Source: Quillaja saponaria
Taxonomy: Eukaryota > Streptophyta > Magnoliopsida > Fabales > Quillajaceae
Direction: 5' to 3'
Length of the DNA stretch: 64,000 nt
Assembly (NCBI GenBank): GCA_029379385.1
Contig: CM055606.1
Coordinates: 14,657,142-14,721,141, forward strand
Shown here piece after piece: positions 1-11,388 of the stretch. Positions within the stretch are counted from its first letter, which is position 1; each line of letters begins with the position of its first letter. A program made the translations under genes and the position numbers. The notes below the pieces were generated by a model. It made no database searches, was not told the DNA's origin, and saw nothing but the letters and a program-made list of their open reading frames with translations.

Positions 1-1824
1 TTTTACCAACTGCATCAATCTCGTCAATGAAGATAATAGACGGTGAAAGATCATCTGCAACTCTGAAGAGTTTTCTGACTAATTTAGGTCCATCTCCCAA
101 GTATTTCTGGATCAATTCACTTCCAACAACTCGCAAGAATGTAGCTGATGTTGAGTTTGCCACTGCCTGAAGCCAAACATCTGAGAATAATAAGTAAAAG
201 ATGCAGGAGTTTATACCATAAGCATAGTAAACAGGAAAAATATATAGTTTCTGATAAAATAGAAGATTGCTAAAACCGTGCACCCAATGGCTGGCCAACT
301 TTTCAAAGAAAGAAGAAGAATTGTATCCATCATAATATCATTGCAACGCCCAGGCCAACTTTTCAAAGCAAGCACAGTGGTACGACAACCAAATCTTCTC
401 TTGAAATATTTCAGATCCTGGAAGGCTGGAACACTGCCAGAGGGGGCGAACCTAAGTACACAACGAGATATACAAGGCTCGCCTCCTAAATGACTAAAGA
501 AAACAAAAAAAACAAAAACAAAAACAAAAACAACACAAGTCATCAAGCATTGAAATTTAAAGGATCTAAAAAAGCCAAGAAAGAATCTAACAAGAAGAGT
601 GAAGGTTGAATAGACACACTAGATAATAAAGAAAAGATATTTTCATCTTCTACACTCGTGTCTGAACTTTCTCAAGTTCGGAAAATGGAAACGCCTTCTT
701 CCCCAACCCAAATAGCAGGATAATTGTAACCTTTCCAGCTCTGAAAAATGATTCTATACAATTTCTGAAACAGCTATCCTTAGTGAAGTAACAAGAAACT
801 AATCAAGAAATGTAATATACACACTGCAAGACGAAGACAAATATATTGAATATATACGGTATGCACCTTAGCAAGCAAAGTTTTTCCAGTTCCAGGCTCC
901 CCATATATAATGACTCCTCTGGGAGGCTTAATACCAATGTCTTCATACAATTCTGGATGAGTAAGAGGAAGTTCCACTGCCTCTTTAATGTCTTGTATCT
1001 GGGCATCTAGCCCACCAATATCAGCAAAAGATTCTAAGGAAGGTTTCTCAACCTTCATCACAGAGACCATGGGATCAACCTCATCTTCAAGAACGCCAAC
1101 AACAGAGAGGGTCTATAGAGCACAATTAAACACCAAAAATCTGATTGAGAATAATTCAATTATATAGCATAACATAGTTCATAATTAAAAAAAAAAAAAA
1201 CATAATAATGAAGAAATCATTAAAAAAGTAATCCCTTATCAGTCAATATGAACAGATTATGTGGATTTCACCAAATTAATCCAAACAAACAAAAAATCCA
1301 AAATTTAGTAAAAGAAGAGACACTGTTTCACAAACCCTCTTATGCATAAGAATAGCACACCCAGGCTCCAACTGACCCTTATCAACAAAAGATAGAATCC
1401 CAACATAGTAGTCCCGTTTATTAACAGACAACGAAACAATAGCATGATTCTCATCAATCAGCTCCTTCAAACTCCCAACAACCATAGGCGACCCACGTAA
1501 AGAATCGACTATTAATCGATCCAGTACATTTTTCAATCTCAGCCTCTCCTGATTGCTGACAAATTCTTCTTCAATGCGGAGATAATCTTTAATGCGTTCG
1601 AGCTTGAGTAAACGGAGCTTGCAGTTGGTCAAAGGTGCGACGGTAGGGATGCGAGCTGCAGCCTCCGGGTCTTTCTGCCTGCGCTGTTTGCGACTGCAGC
1701 CAACGCTAGAGGGTGGGATTGGAGGCTCGAATTTCTTGTCCTTCTTGTTGGCATCTTTGTCTTTCTTGCTATCGCCGGGTAGACCACCCTGGCGGTTCAG
1801 GCCACCTGGTGTGCCTTGTCCCAT
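1..1824 (-). CDS. RPT2: 26S proteasome regulatory AAA-ATPase subunit RPT2-like (5' part; continues beyond left edge)
   Basis: RPT2 (Rpt2/S4) is one of six AAA-ATPases in the base of the 19S particle. It unfolds substrates and helps open the 20S gate. Visible exons are complement(1336..1824), complement(867..1112) and complement(1..166, cut by the window edge). All have GT-AG borders, and the first two are in phase 0. The protein starts [14 protein letters not shown]; Gly2 fits the N-myristoylation site known for RPT2. A lysine-rich stretch, a helical region ([14 protein letters not shown]) and the OB-fold follow. Exon 2 carries Walker A (GEPGTGKT) and exon 3 Walker B (IIFIDEID). Oddity: between NQER and LRGSPM (about residues 94-113) the sequence [13 protein letters not shown] replaces the usual charged KPQEEKAEEDRSKVDD-type linker and is about three residues shorter. 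There is also a CS insertion before RKQRR. It looks like a diverged paralogue, or a gene under relaxed constraint; no stop is seen. The second visible intron holds a 16-bp direct repeat (293-308 and 353-368). Confidence 0.88.
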
Positions 1825-4007
1825 GGCTTCAAGATTCTAACTTTGTGAATGCGAGTGAGAAACTGGTAATAGGGAGCGTTCGGGATGTTTTACGGAGAAG
1901 TTTGCTTGCTTAGGAAGTTGTGTAGATTTGGCGCTTTAACAGAAAAAATGAAATACAAATTTTTTGAGTTTTTTTTTTTTTTTTTTAAACAAAAAATAAA
2001 AAAAACTGCTTAGTGAAAATTAATATGGGAGATAAAAAAATAGAATTATATTATATTTTTATCATTATAATTTTCACCAAAATTCATTTTCATATTTAGC
2101 CAATGTAATTTATATCAAAATTCATTTTTATTTTTATGATCTAAATAATTTACTGAATAAAATAAATTATTAAATATATAAACTCAATTTTTTTTTTCCT
2201 TGAAAATGAAAAAAAAAAACTAAGAAAATAAGAGAAATGGGAAGTTCTAAATCGAAAGATTTTTATTCTTTCAAATTTCTGCTTCTGTTTTGTTGATCAA
2301 AGGATAAACGTTTCTTTGAATTTTTTTTCCTTCTATTTATTCATTGAATAAGTAATGATCCAACGGTTCTTACTCAGAGAATTTTTGGACTTAGATTGAA
2401 GGTTTTATTGAATCATCGTGATTCTAGTATGAATATGAGGTTTTTAAAAATGTATTCATAGGGTCTTAACGATAGAATTCCTATCAATAATAAAGAAGAC
2501 AGCAATAAAGCTGCATTACACACACAAATAATTAAAGGATAAATCAAAGAAAAGAAAATGAAGTTAAGTAAATAAAAAACTCAAGAGGCCTGAATTCAGA
2601 CACTGCTCAAGGTCTTTCTCTGAAACTCAAGTCAATCCTTTTAAAAAGATAAATTATAACACAGTTTAAAAGTATAAAATAGAGAATGTAAATCTATTTA
2701 TCTTTGACTCATTCATATTGGAGGTCTAAGGAGTGGAATGAATCCGGCTGAAATGGTTTTTCCACCTCAATTTGAGAATTCTATTCTTTTCGAGATGAGA
2801 ACTTCAAGAATTAAAAATTATTAATGAAGGTTGATGGTTTGCATTAAAACATATTTTACCTGCACTTGTTGGGGTTTCTTGTATGTTAAGGTTTGGGATC
2901 TTGAATCGAAGAGTTGTCAGGGCAATTGGAGGTGTCTTTGATAGTTCGGGTAGAAAAATTGTTGTTGGTGAATGTTAGTGGAACCACTGAAGAGTTGTGG
3001 AAGGTGTGCTTTAATCGGAGAGCAATGTAGAGATTAAAAAGCTCAATCTGAGCTTTGGCACAGGCGGCACCAATATAAAGTTTCGATTTGTCGAGATTGG
3101 TTACGCATAGCTCCTGAAATCCAACTAGTAAGGCAAGAGAAATGGAAGGTTGGGCAGTGCCCAGGGTCCTTATTTGAAGCTGAAATAAGTCCTTTTAGAG
3201 AGATAAGCTCTAAAATGTATTGTGAGTGTAAGATAGACAATGTGGATCCATTTGCCTCTGGGGTGATAACTCCTTTATACTAGATACGTGACCAATGAGT
3301 TGATAACATGTGTCAATTGAGTCCTCCTCCCTCAATTTGGATGAGGTTGCCCGTGTTCTGTGTGGATAGCTCAAAAGTTAATACCATACTAATAGAACTA
3401 ATTGGTGAATAGTTCAAAAGTAATTTGTGAAAGTTTTCTCTTGTCTCAAGCTCAACCTTTATTTTTCTTTTCTAAATAAGTTTGGTTTTGAATTTTATTT
3501 TTATCTCATTTTTTGAACGGGACAAGTTTAATTTTGTCAAAATTCAGTTCTTAAAACTCATGAACTCTTTTCTTAAAATATATTTTTATGAGCACACACA
3601 ATTTACATGAGTTTTATTTTATATTTCTAAATTATATATCATTTTATCCACTGAGATAATTAACACTTTTATCTATTTTTTATCTATTTTTAGTAACAAA
3701 AGCGTGACATGCATTTTCACAAGACTCGTTTAGAAAACGATTCGATGATATTTGTTAATAAATAATTTAGGTCGTTACCATCTGTATGAAATTCTCTCTT
3801 TATATCATGAACAAAAAGAAACAAAAAAGTTACTTTTGGCCTAAATTAACATTATATTTTAAGAAAACAAGTACCAAAAGTGCAAAAAACTCCGAAGCAA
3901 TTGCCTAGTGTTGGTCTTTCTTTGGCCACCAATACCATAATTTATAAGCTAGTGCAAAACGAGTGAAAAGAGAATCACAGAAAATTGAGAAAAATCTGAT
4001 CGTCTCA
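1825..4007. other. Intergenic spacer between divergent RPT2 and RAF35-like genes
   Basis: No convincing coding sequence. Positions 1960-2220 are simple A/T-rich DNA. The part from about 2580 to 3360 is less AT-rich. It contains two stretches of loose similarity, about 2600-2720 and 3165-3260, sharing an AAGTCCTTTTA(a/g)A(g/a)AGATAA-like core. That suggests a decayed retroelement or duplicated repeat, but I see no terminal repeats, primer site or transposase to classify it. The short open frame at 3043-3240 on the minus strand resembles nothing I know. Confidence 0.4.
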
Positions 4008-4102
4008 GCACGTGCCATGCAGGAGCTTAGGAGGAAGGGCATATCCGAAGAGAGATAATTAAGATGCCGAGTGATTAACGAAGCCAGGTAATGCCACGTG
4101 TC
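4008..4102 (+). promoter_or_regulatory. G-box / ABRE cluster upstream of the RAF35-like gene
   Basis: Two ACGT-core elements lie about 85 bp apart. One is GCACGTGC at 4008-4015, a perfect palindromic G-box. The other is GCCACGTGTC at 4093-4102, the textbook ABRE/G-box context. They are followed by a pyrimidine-rich leader (about 4190-4320) typical of a plant 5' UTR, so they sit in the proximal promoter of the kinase gene starting at 4770. ABRE motifs are bound by bZIP factors such as ABF/AREB. Since B4 Raf kinases act on SnRK2s under osmotic stress, stress control is plausible, but that is inference. Confidence 0.5.
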
Positions 4103-4769
4103 ACACTACATGGCAACCAGGCATCGCATCTTGGAGCGCCCCAGAAGCCAGTATTGCCTATGGCGGTCATTCTTCACCTCCATCGTCGTAAATCCTCCTC
4201 TTCACGTTCCTCCTCCTCCTGATCAACATTTGCATAATCTAAAGGCGGGTTGATCATTATCTTCTTCCTACTTTAATCTCCCAGTTCTTCTCCTACTCTC
4301 TCTGCTCTGCTAGATTACCATCTCTGAAGCTCACCATCTGAAAAACTAAAGAAGGAGCAGAGGGGAATAGCGCGTTCAGAAAGATTGAAAAGATTTCTGG
4401 GGTTCTGTTTTTATTGAGTCTTTGGATTTGGGTCTCTGGGTATCACCGGATTCGCCATTACAGGTTCCCTGTTGAATTGATTGATTTTCGTATTTGATAT
4501 CGGATCTATACACGAATATTAGGGTTTTTTTTAAGGTAGGTTTAGCCAATTGAGTCGATATTTGGTTTAATATTGGTCCTTTTAACTTCCGTTATCGTCT
4601 CGAATGGTGGCCATTGTTTTTGCTTGGGAAATGTCATGGTTTCTAATATCTTCAACGACATTGAAAATGGAAAATTTAGACACCCTGGTTTTGTAAATTT
4701 GAAGAAATGGGCTAAGCATTTGGGTTCCAACTTGAATATATGACTATTTCAAGTTGTATGGTGTGAGTT

Positions 4770-7700
4770 ATGCTAATGTGTATTAAAGGAATTTCATGCT
4801 TGAGCCAGTCCGAGAATCCAATTGATCAGCAATATTCTCATCAGCCTCAGTACTTGATGGATAGTCCTACTACAACCTCAACCTGGGGCCCTGGTTCTAC
4901 ACCAGGTTCGGCACCAAGTTCCACGCCTGGCTCCAATGATGAAAACCCGCGTGTTAAATTCTTATGTAGCTTTTTGGGCAACATAATGCCTCGCCCTCAA
5001 GATGGAAAGCTTCGGTATGTGGGTGGTGAAACGCGAATTGTGAGTGTGCCTCGAGATATTGGTTACGAGGAGTTGATGAGTAAGATGAGGGAGCTTTATG
5101 AAGGGGCAGCGTTATTGAAGTACCAGCAACCTGACGAGGACCTTGATGCTCTTGTGTCAGTTGTGAACGATGATGATGTGATTAACATGATGGAAGAGTA
5201 TGACAAGGTGGGTTCTGGTGATGGATTCACTAGGCTCAGAATTTTTTTGTTTTCACATCCTGACCAAGATGGTTCTTTCCACTTTATTGATGGGGACGAA
5301 AGAGATACTGAGAGGAAATATGTGGATGCATTGAATAATTTAAATGATGCTTCTGATTTTAGGAAGCAGCATCCAGACTCCCCTGTGATTAGTCAGTTTG
5401 ACGATGTCCATGCAGCTGAGCAGTTCTTTAACCCAACCAGCATGGAAGGTGGCCTTCATAGCCAGAGGAGTGGTGAAATACCCATGGCACCATATAACTT
5501 GCATCACCTGAAAATCCCTCATTGGGGATCAGGGCAGCAACAGCAATCTGTGGCTCAGAGGTATACTGACATGGAAGCTCCGTGGAGTCCTGCATACTAT
5601 TCTCCAAAACATAACAGTCACCTTGACCCAAGGTCATTGGTAGAGTTTCCGTCTTCTCCTACACGATACCATATGCCATTTGCAGACTTCCCGGATAAGT
5701 GCTTGGATAGAATGCCTGAAGAATATACTCGACAGCAAGTAAACCACCAACCTGTGTATGAGCATCAACCACGGTATTCTGAAAATGTTGTATGGTTGCC
5801 ACCTGGTGCTATGTCTAGTGAGAAGTCAGGTTTTCCAGGTAACATTCTTCATGGCCCCAACGTTCTTGAAGGGAATAGTATCTGTGAGCACTGCTGGATG
5901 AGTTTCCAAAGAAGTAATCCGCATTTAGAGCATCCCAACATGGGGAATGGGTTTCCGCAGGTTGCAAACGGTCCATGTGCAGAATGCCCCTCAAACAGGG
6001 ATAATTCAATGCTGAATGCTGATGCAAAGCTGCACTCTTTGGTTTACCCCAACGATCAGAATAATGAACAGAGATCTGTTTATAGTGATACACAAAATCA
6101 TGAAAGAGCATGGGTTATGCAGCATCAGATGAATGCTCGAGTTGAGGAAGCAAGAGGACATGTCTCTGGAACTGGAAGATTGACTGATCACTACATTGTT
6201 GATGGTCTGGGAATAAACGTCCCTCTGGGGCATGGTAACCTACCAGATGGACATCACTTGTCTTCGAATTATGTTCACCGAGCTGGACCTGAATTGGGAA
6301 ATGAAGTGTTTCTTGACCAAACAGTGGCTGCTGCACCCCATTTGCACATCCCTCCTCCAGAAGAACGTGTTATGCGTTATGGAACTCCACCTTATGGTTA
6401 TGGAGGAGATAATCATTACACCGTGTCACATGGACATGTACCTGGGCATGCCTTATGGAGAAATATGCCAACACCAGTTTGTATTGCACCATCTTATGAA
6501 GCAGTCTAGTCCACCTCTGCAAATGAATGGTACAGTTAGTCCAGGATTTATCAGGGGAGATGGTAGTCCAAGATTTTGTATTGGAGGGGATAATACAAAT
6601 CCCTGTGTGGAATCTACACAAAAAATATTGGGTTTTGACAGGGCTACCATCTCAGAATTTCCTTATGCTCATGCTTTAAAATTAAACCCATCCACTCTTG
6701 GACAGGAAAATCAGCACTCACCAACTTTGGACCCAATCCATTCCTCACATGGCAAGTTAATTTCTGTTCGCTTGGAACCTCTGCAATTGCCAGAATCATC
6801 TTCAAACTTGGTTCAGAATAAAGAGTTTTCTTTGACCATGTCGCACCAATTAGAATCAAAGACTGATACTGATGCCACTGAAGCCATAAGGCTGGAAACA
6901 AGAAATTATCTTGCAGGAGAAAAACTGACAGAGGATTTAGGAAATGATGAGAACTCTAATGCACTGAATAATTCTTATCCAAAGCAAAGGAAAGTTGCTG
7001 AAAATGATTCTGAAGCGACTGCCCCTATCCAGTCGACAAATATAAGTCAGTTGAAGCCTGCAGAGGACAGTGCTGATCTTAAGAAACTGGCTGACTTAGA
7101 CCTTTCTGCCCGTCCAGAAGATTCTAAACTTTCAGTTGATCATTTCAGTTTCTTACCCGATTTGATTGCTTCTGCGAAGAGGGCTGCTCTAGAAGGGGTT
7201 GAAGAGGTGAAAGCTAGAGCTGAGGAGCATGCTGACAGTCAGAGGAATGATTCAACAGCCAAAGGAGAAACTGCAAGTGAATTAGAAACAGTGGTGAGAA
7301 GTGAAATTATTTATTTGGGGGAGTGGTGTGCGACTGGTTATGTTGTCTGCTAATGTTTATTTACTTGTGTTATAGAATGCTCATGGTGATTTGGAATTGG
7401 ACTCTGATAATGACAACCTAAATACCTCTAAAATTGAGCTCACGAAGGCTGAGGAAGAAGCTATTTCTAGGGGATTACAGGTTCTTGTTTGCTGTCTTAT
7501 TCAAACCCATGACATATCTATGGAAAATGTCACTGAATAACCTTCATGGCATCTTTGTTATGGTTTCCTTTATAAGGTTTCTTGTCCATTATTTCTAATA
7601 TGTTTTTATTTTAATGGTGTGCTAATTCAATGTTCAGACAATTAGAAATGATGATTTGGAGGAGATCCGAGAACTAGGTTCTGGAACTTATGGGTCTGTT

Positions 7701-10700
7701 TATTATGGAAAGTGGAAGGGTTCTGATGTAGCAATAAAGAGAATAAAAGCCAGTTGTTTCGCCGGGAGACCTTCGGAAAGAGAACGATTGGTAGCGTCAC
7801 TATTTGATAATTTTCCCTTTCTCTTGACTGCCACTACTTTACTCTTCTCACTGAGTACAATTACATATTGTTTGTTTCTGTTTACTTTAGAGAAATTGAT
7901 AGTTAGTTTAAGAGTTACTTACAGTAGAAAAGTTATCGTATTGATTGGTAATCCCAATTTGAAGGCTGGCATGTTGATTCCTGTTGGAATAGTAAATAAT
8001 AGTTTCCTTTGTATAGTTCCTTGTTTAATCAGTTTCCTTATTTCTAACCATGATTAGGTTGTATCACAGTTGACTTAGCTTGTACGGCACACATTCTTAT
8101 AGTATAAACAAGTAGCAGTGTGTGAGATATACTCACTAAATTCACCCACAATTCTCTTGGGTTTCTCTCTTTCTCTCTAAAGTTTACAATTCCAAAGAAA
8201 TAGTCAAATATGTGTGCTATGTATGAAAATTGTGTTAACTTCATACTTGAAGGAGAGATCAAAGTAAGCAGGTGGTGCACTAGCTATCATGCTTGAGAGG
8301 ATAATGTCATTACTATTATTATTATTATTATTATTTTAAACATAAAAAACTTTTGAGGGTAATCTCACTATTATTTTTTGTATAATTCAGCTATCATAAT
8401 GTAAACATCATCCTGTAATTTCTGAACCGTGGGGTAGATTCTGAAATAAAATTTCAAGTGCAGTAAACTCTAATTTCCCCTTGGGGCAAGCAAATGTAAA
8501 AGGTGTTATAGATGTTATTTATGTACTTGTATATACTCAACTACGTCCTAATCCCAAACTAGTTGGGGCTGGCTATTTATGTTCTTGTATATCGAAGCAG
8601 TTGTTGAAAGCATTCCTTTTGTGACCTATCAAAAATAAAACATTCTTTTTGTTTCTTTTTGCTTTTCATGAGAAAACTTAATCGTAATAATTTATACATG
8701 TGCAGTTGCTTTCCTATTAATGCTGGCATCGTATAGTAATTTTATATATTTTGCTTCCATAGATTGCAGATTTCTGGAAAGAGGCTCTGATACTTAGTTC
8801 ATTACATCATCCAAATGTTGTTTCTTTCTATGGTATTGTCCGAGATGGTCCCGATGGTTCTTTAGCTACTGTGACAGAATTCATGGTTAATGGATCTTTA
8901 AAACAATTTCTGCAGAAGAAAGATAGGTAATTTATTTGCATGTTCAATGAGTATACACTTCTTTGATATGACTGCTGGGATTTATGCAATTATGTATAAT
9001 ATGCTGTCTTAACAATTATGTCTGAGCTCTGAACAGAACAATAGATCGCCGAAAGAGGCTCATCATAGCTATGGATGCTGCATTTGGAATGGAGTACTTG
9101 CATGGAAAGAACATAGTGCATTTTGATTTAAAATGTGAGAATCTTTTAGTTAATATGAGAGATCCACAGCGGCCTGTGTGCAAGGTATTTTGAGCAAACT
9201 TCCATGGAGAATACCTACATATCTGTCCATGCTGTAACTGTTAAGCATTTAATATTCATATCTTTTATGGAGTTCCTTGTATGAGGATATCTGGTCCCGA
9301 ACATGAAATGCACTTTTTTTTTCTTTTAGATTGGCGATTTAGGTTTATCGAAGGTAAAGCAACACACCTTAGTATCAGGAGGTGTGCGAGGAACTTTACC
9401 CTGGATGGCACCTGAGCTTCTAAGTGGGAAAAGCAATATGGTATCAGATAAGGTATTCTTGGCATATATCTTAACATTTGTGTCTTCACTGTTTGACTTC
9501 TATTCCTTGTTCATCATGTATTTATCTTTGTTTGTGCTCTAGATTGATGTCTACTCATTTGGGATTGTCATGTGGGAATTGCTCACGGGGGATGAACCCT
9601 ATAAAGATATGCATTGTGCCTCTATAATTGGTAAGCACCAAGTGAATTAGTGGAATTTATATGCTTCCTTTTTTTTTTTTTTGGGTGTTGAATCATTTTT
9701 ACTTGGATGCTATTTTATTTTAAAACAAGCTAAATATTGCTAAGAGCAGAAAAATGTCCTCCTAGTTAGTCAGTGTGCTATTGAAGTTTTTAGTATCATC
9801 ATCTTCCATGTTGAAATAGTATTGAGCTGCTTAAGTCTTGTATTTTTTTTTTCCTTCAAGGACTTAGTGTTCTCTTTGTCCTTTCATTCTCAATGAAATC
9901 TTATTTTCTTATCAAAAAAATGTTTATTAACTTTGGGAATAAAACTTTTGGTTGGAGTAGTTCTTCCCGTCAACCCTTTTCCCATTTCAGGGGACTAAAT
10001 TGGTCTGTGAAGACAATGGGTTTAGCTAAGAACATCTGGCTGTACTTTTCCATCCATCTCAACAACCAATCTGTTGTCTCCTGAAAATTTGTTTACCAAG
10101 ATACTCTCTTAGGTCTTTAAAGTGTGCTAGTGACGTTTTTCATATATTTCATTGTAATTTAAGTGGTACTTCTACATTATTATTGTTCATCTGGCGCTTT
10201 AAGACAAATTCCTCCAAATTGACGGTTTCTTGATTTTTTTTAGACATTTTATTTGTGCAACACTTTTTTATTAATAAAAACACTTTTATCTGTTTTGTGC
10301 CTCCAAATAAAGGAGACTTTTTTTAATCAATTATACTGACAAGAGGTGCTGTCTATTCACGTGTTTAGTAATCTTTCAAGTTTCAAGTACCGTGCAAGTT
10401 GTCATATCTTTCATCTCTATTCATATGTTTTGCAACCTTTCAAGTATTTGTGCAGGTTGTCATACATCTCTATTCATAAATTTTCATGGATTTAGAGTTA
10501 TTAACCTAATCATCATATATGTTATTGTAGTATAATTGGTAGAAGTTATTCTGCTTACTTGCATTGTTTTTTACACACAGAGATTAGCAAGAAATTTTAG
10601 CAGGATTGATATGTTTGCAGGTTACTAGATTGGAGCTTTTAGCTGGCTAAGTCTATTCCAACTTATTATATACCAGCTTTTTGGTCAATAAAAATGATGC

Positions 10701-11388
10701 TAGGAAATAGTTAGTTTCTTCTGAAGAAAAGTTGGTATGCAGGTCTTCCTTGAATGCAACTGAAAAAAATCTGATCTAGACAGTCGGCACCACCATATGT
10801 GTTATTGGAACGCTGCTACATATAATAGGCCAAAGTTTTTTTTCGTTAATGAATAAAAAAGTTATATTGTTAGTTAGATTAAACTTCTGAAAATGTTGAT
10901 GTTACATTGGTGGTGATTATACGTTGCTATGATTGTGCATCCTGGTGCTTGAGCTCTAACAACCAGCGACAAGCTCCGCTGATTTGAACTTTTTCCTTTC
11001 CCCCTCTCAGCTATTAGGAATCATAGTTTTTGAATATATATTGGGGACTTGAATTGCATTTATTTATGGTCTTTGATTTGAGCTATAAATCTTTCATATT
11101 CCATGTGAATATTCTATAGATTATAAGTACATCTTGTCTCGTGTATTTGAGATAATTGTTGGGGCCAGTTGATGAAAAAAGTATACACTAACTCTTCTGT
11201 TATTTTGTTTTGGCCTGACAGGAGGAATTGTTAACAATTCATTACGCCCCCAAATCCCAACATGGTGCGATCCTGAATGGAAAGCTTTAATGCAAAGTTG
11301 TTGGGCATCTGATACAGCAGAGAGGCCATCGTTTTCAGAAATCTCTCAGAAGCTAAGGAGTATGGCAGCAGCAATGAATGTGAAGTAG
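4770..11388 (+). CDS. RAF35: B4-group Raf-like MAPKKK with N-terminal PB1 domain (RAF35-like), exon 1 frameshifted
   Basis: Serine/threonine kinase of the plant Raf-like B4 group. Members phosphorylate ABA-independent SnRK2 kinases during osmotic stress. Exons: 4770..7293, 7376..7480, 7638..7790, 8763..8926, 9037..9184, 9330..9452, 9543..9630, 11222..11388. All introns are GT-AG, and phases agree from exon 2 on. If the lesion is corrected, the protein is about 1156 aa, near the family norm. PB1 lies at about 61-160 ([24 protein letters not shown]). The kinase domain, at about 882-1145, has [28 protein letters not shown] (not DFG), GTLPWMAPE and the end AAAMNVK. DLG and HFD are shared by the RAF35 subgroup. 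Anomaly: the frame hits TAG at 6507-6509, just after PSYEA. The conserved sequence resumes one frame over ([15 protein letters not shown]), which implies one extra base near 6501-6508. Read literally, the product would be 579 aa with PB1 but no kinase. The start codon choice is uncertain because a 5'-UTR intron is possible. Confidence 0.85.
8314..8336. repeat. (ATT)n microsatellite in RAF35-like intron 3
   Basis: About eight ATT units in tandem inside the long third intron of the Raf-like kinase gene. It is a potential length-polymorphic marker with no evident function. Confidence 0.9.
8532..8585. repeat. Fragment resembling the 3' part of a plant SINE
   Basis: The stretch reads ACTCAACTACGTCCTAATCC then CCAAACTAGTTGGGGCTGGC. 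This matches my memory of a very common dispersed motif of plant SINEs (a CTAGTTGGGG-type hairpin followed by a GGTCGGCTA-like tail). No tRNA-like A/B boxes are visible next to it, so only a truncated 3' end seems present. Lies in RAF35-like intron 3. Confidence 0.45.

Noticed and set aside
5340..6336. Several long open frames on the minus strand inside RAF35 exon 1
   Set aside because: They are complementary shadows of the PB1-kinase coding exon and match no protein family I know.
6235..6502. A GT-AG intron (GTAACC to GCAG) that would remove the RAF35 frameshift
   Set aside because: It would delete about 89 codons that are conserved in the family (for example [10 protein letters not shown] and YGYGGDN), so a coding lesion or sequence error is a better explanation.
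7638..8057. A short 133-aa kinase-like protein starting at 7656
   Set aside because: It is exon 3 of the Raf-like gene read through the donor GTAGCG into intron 3.
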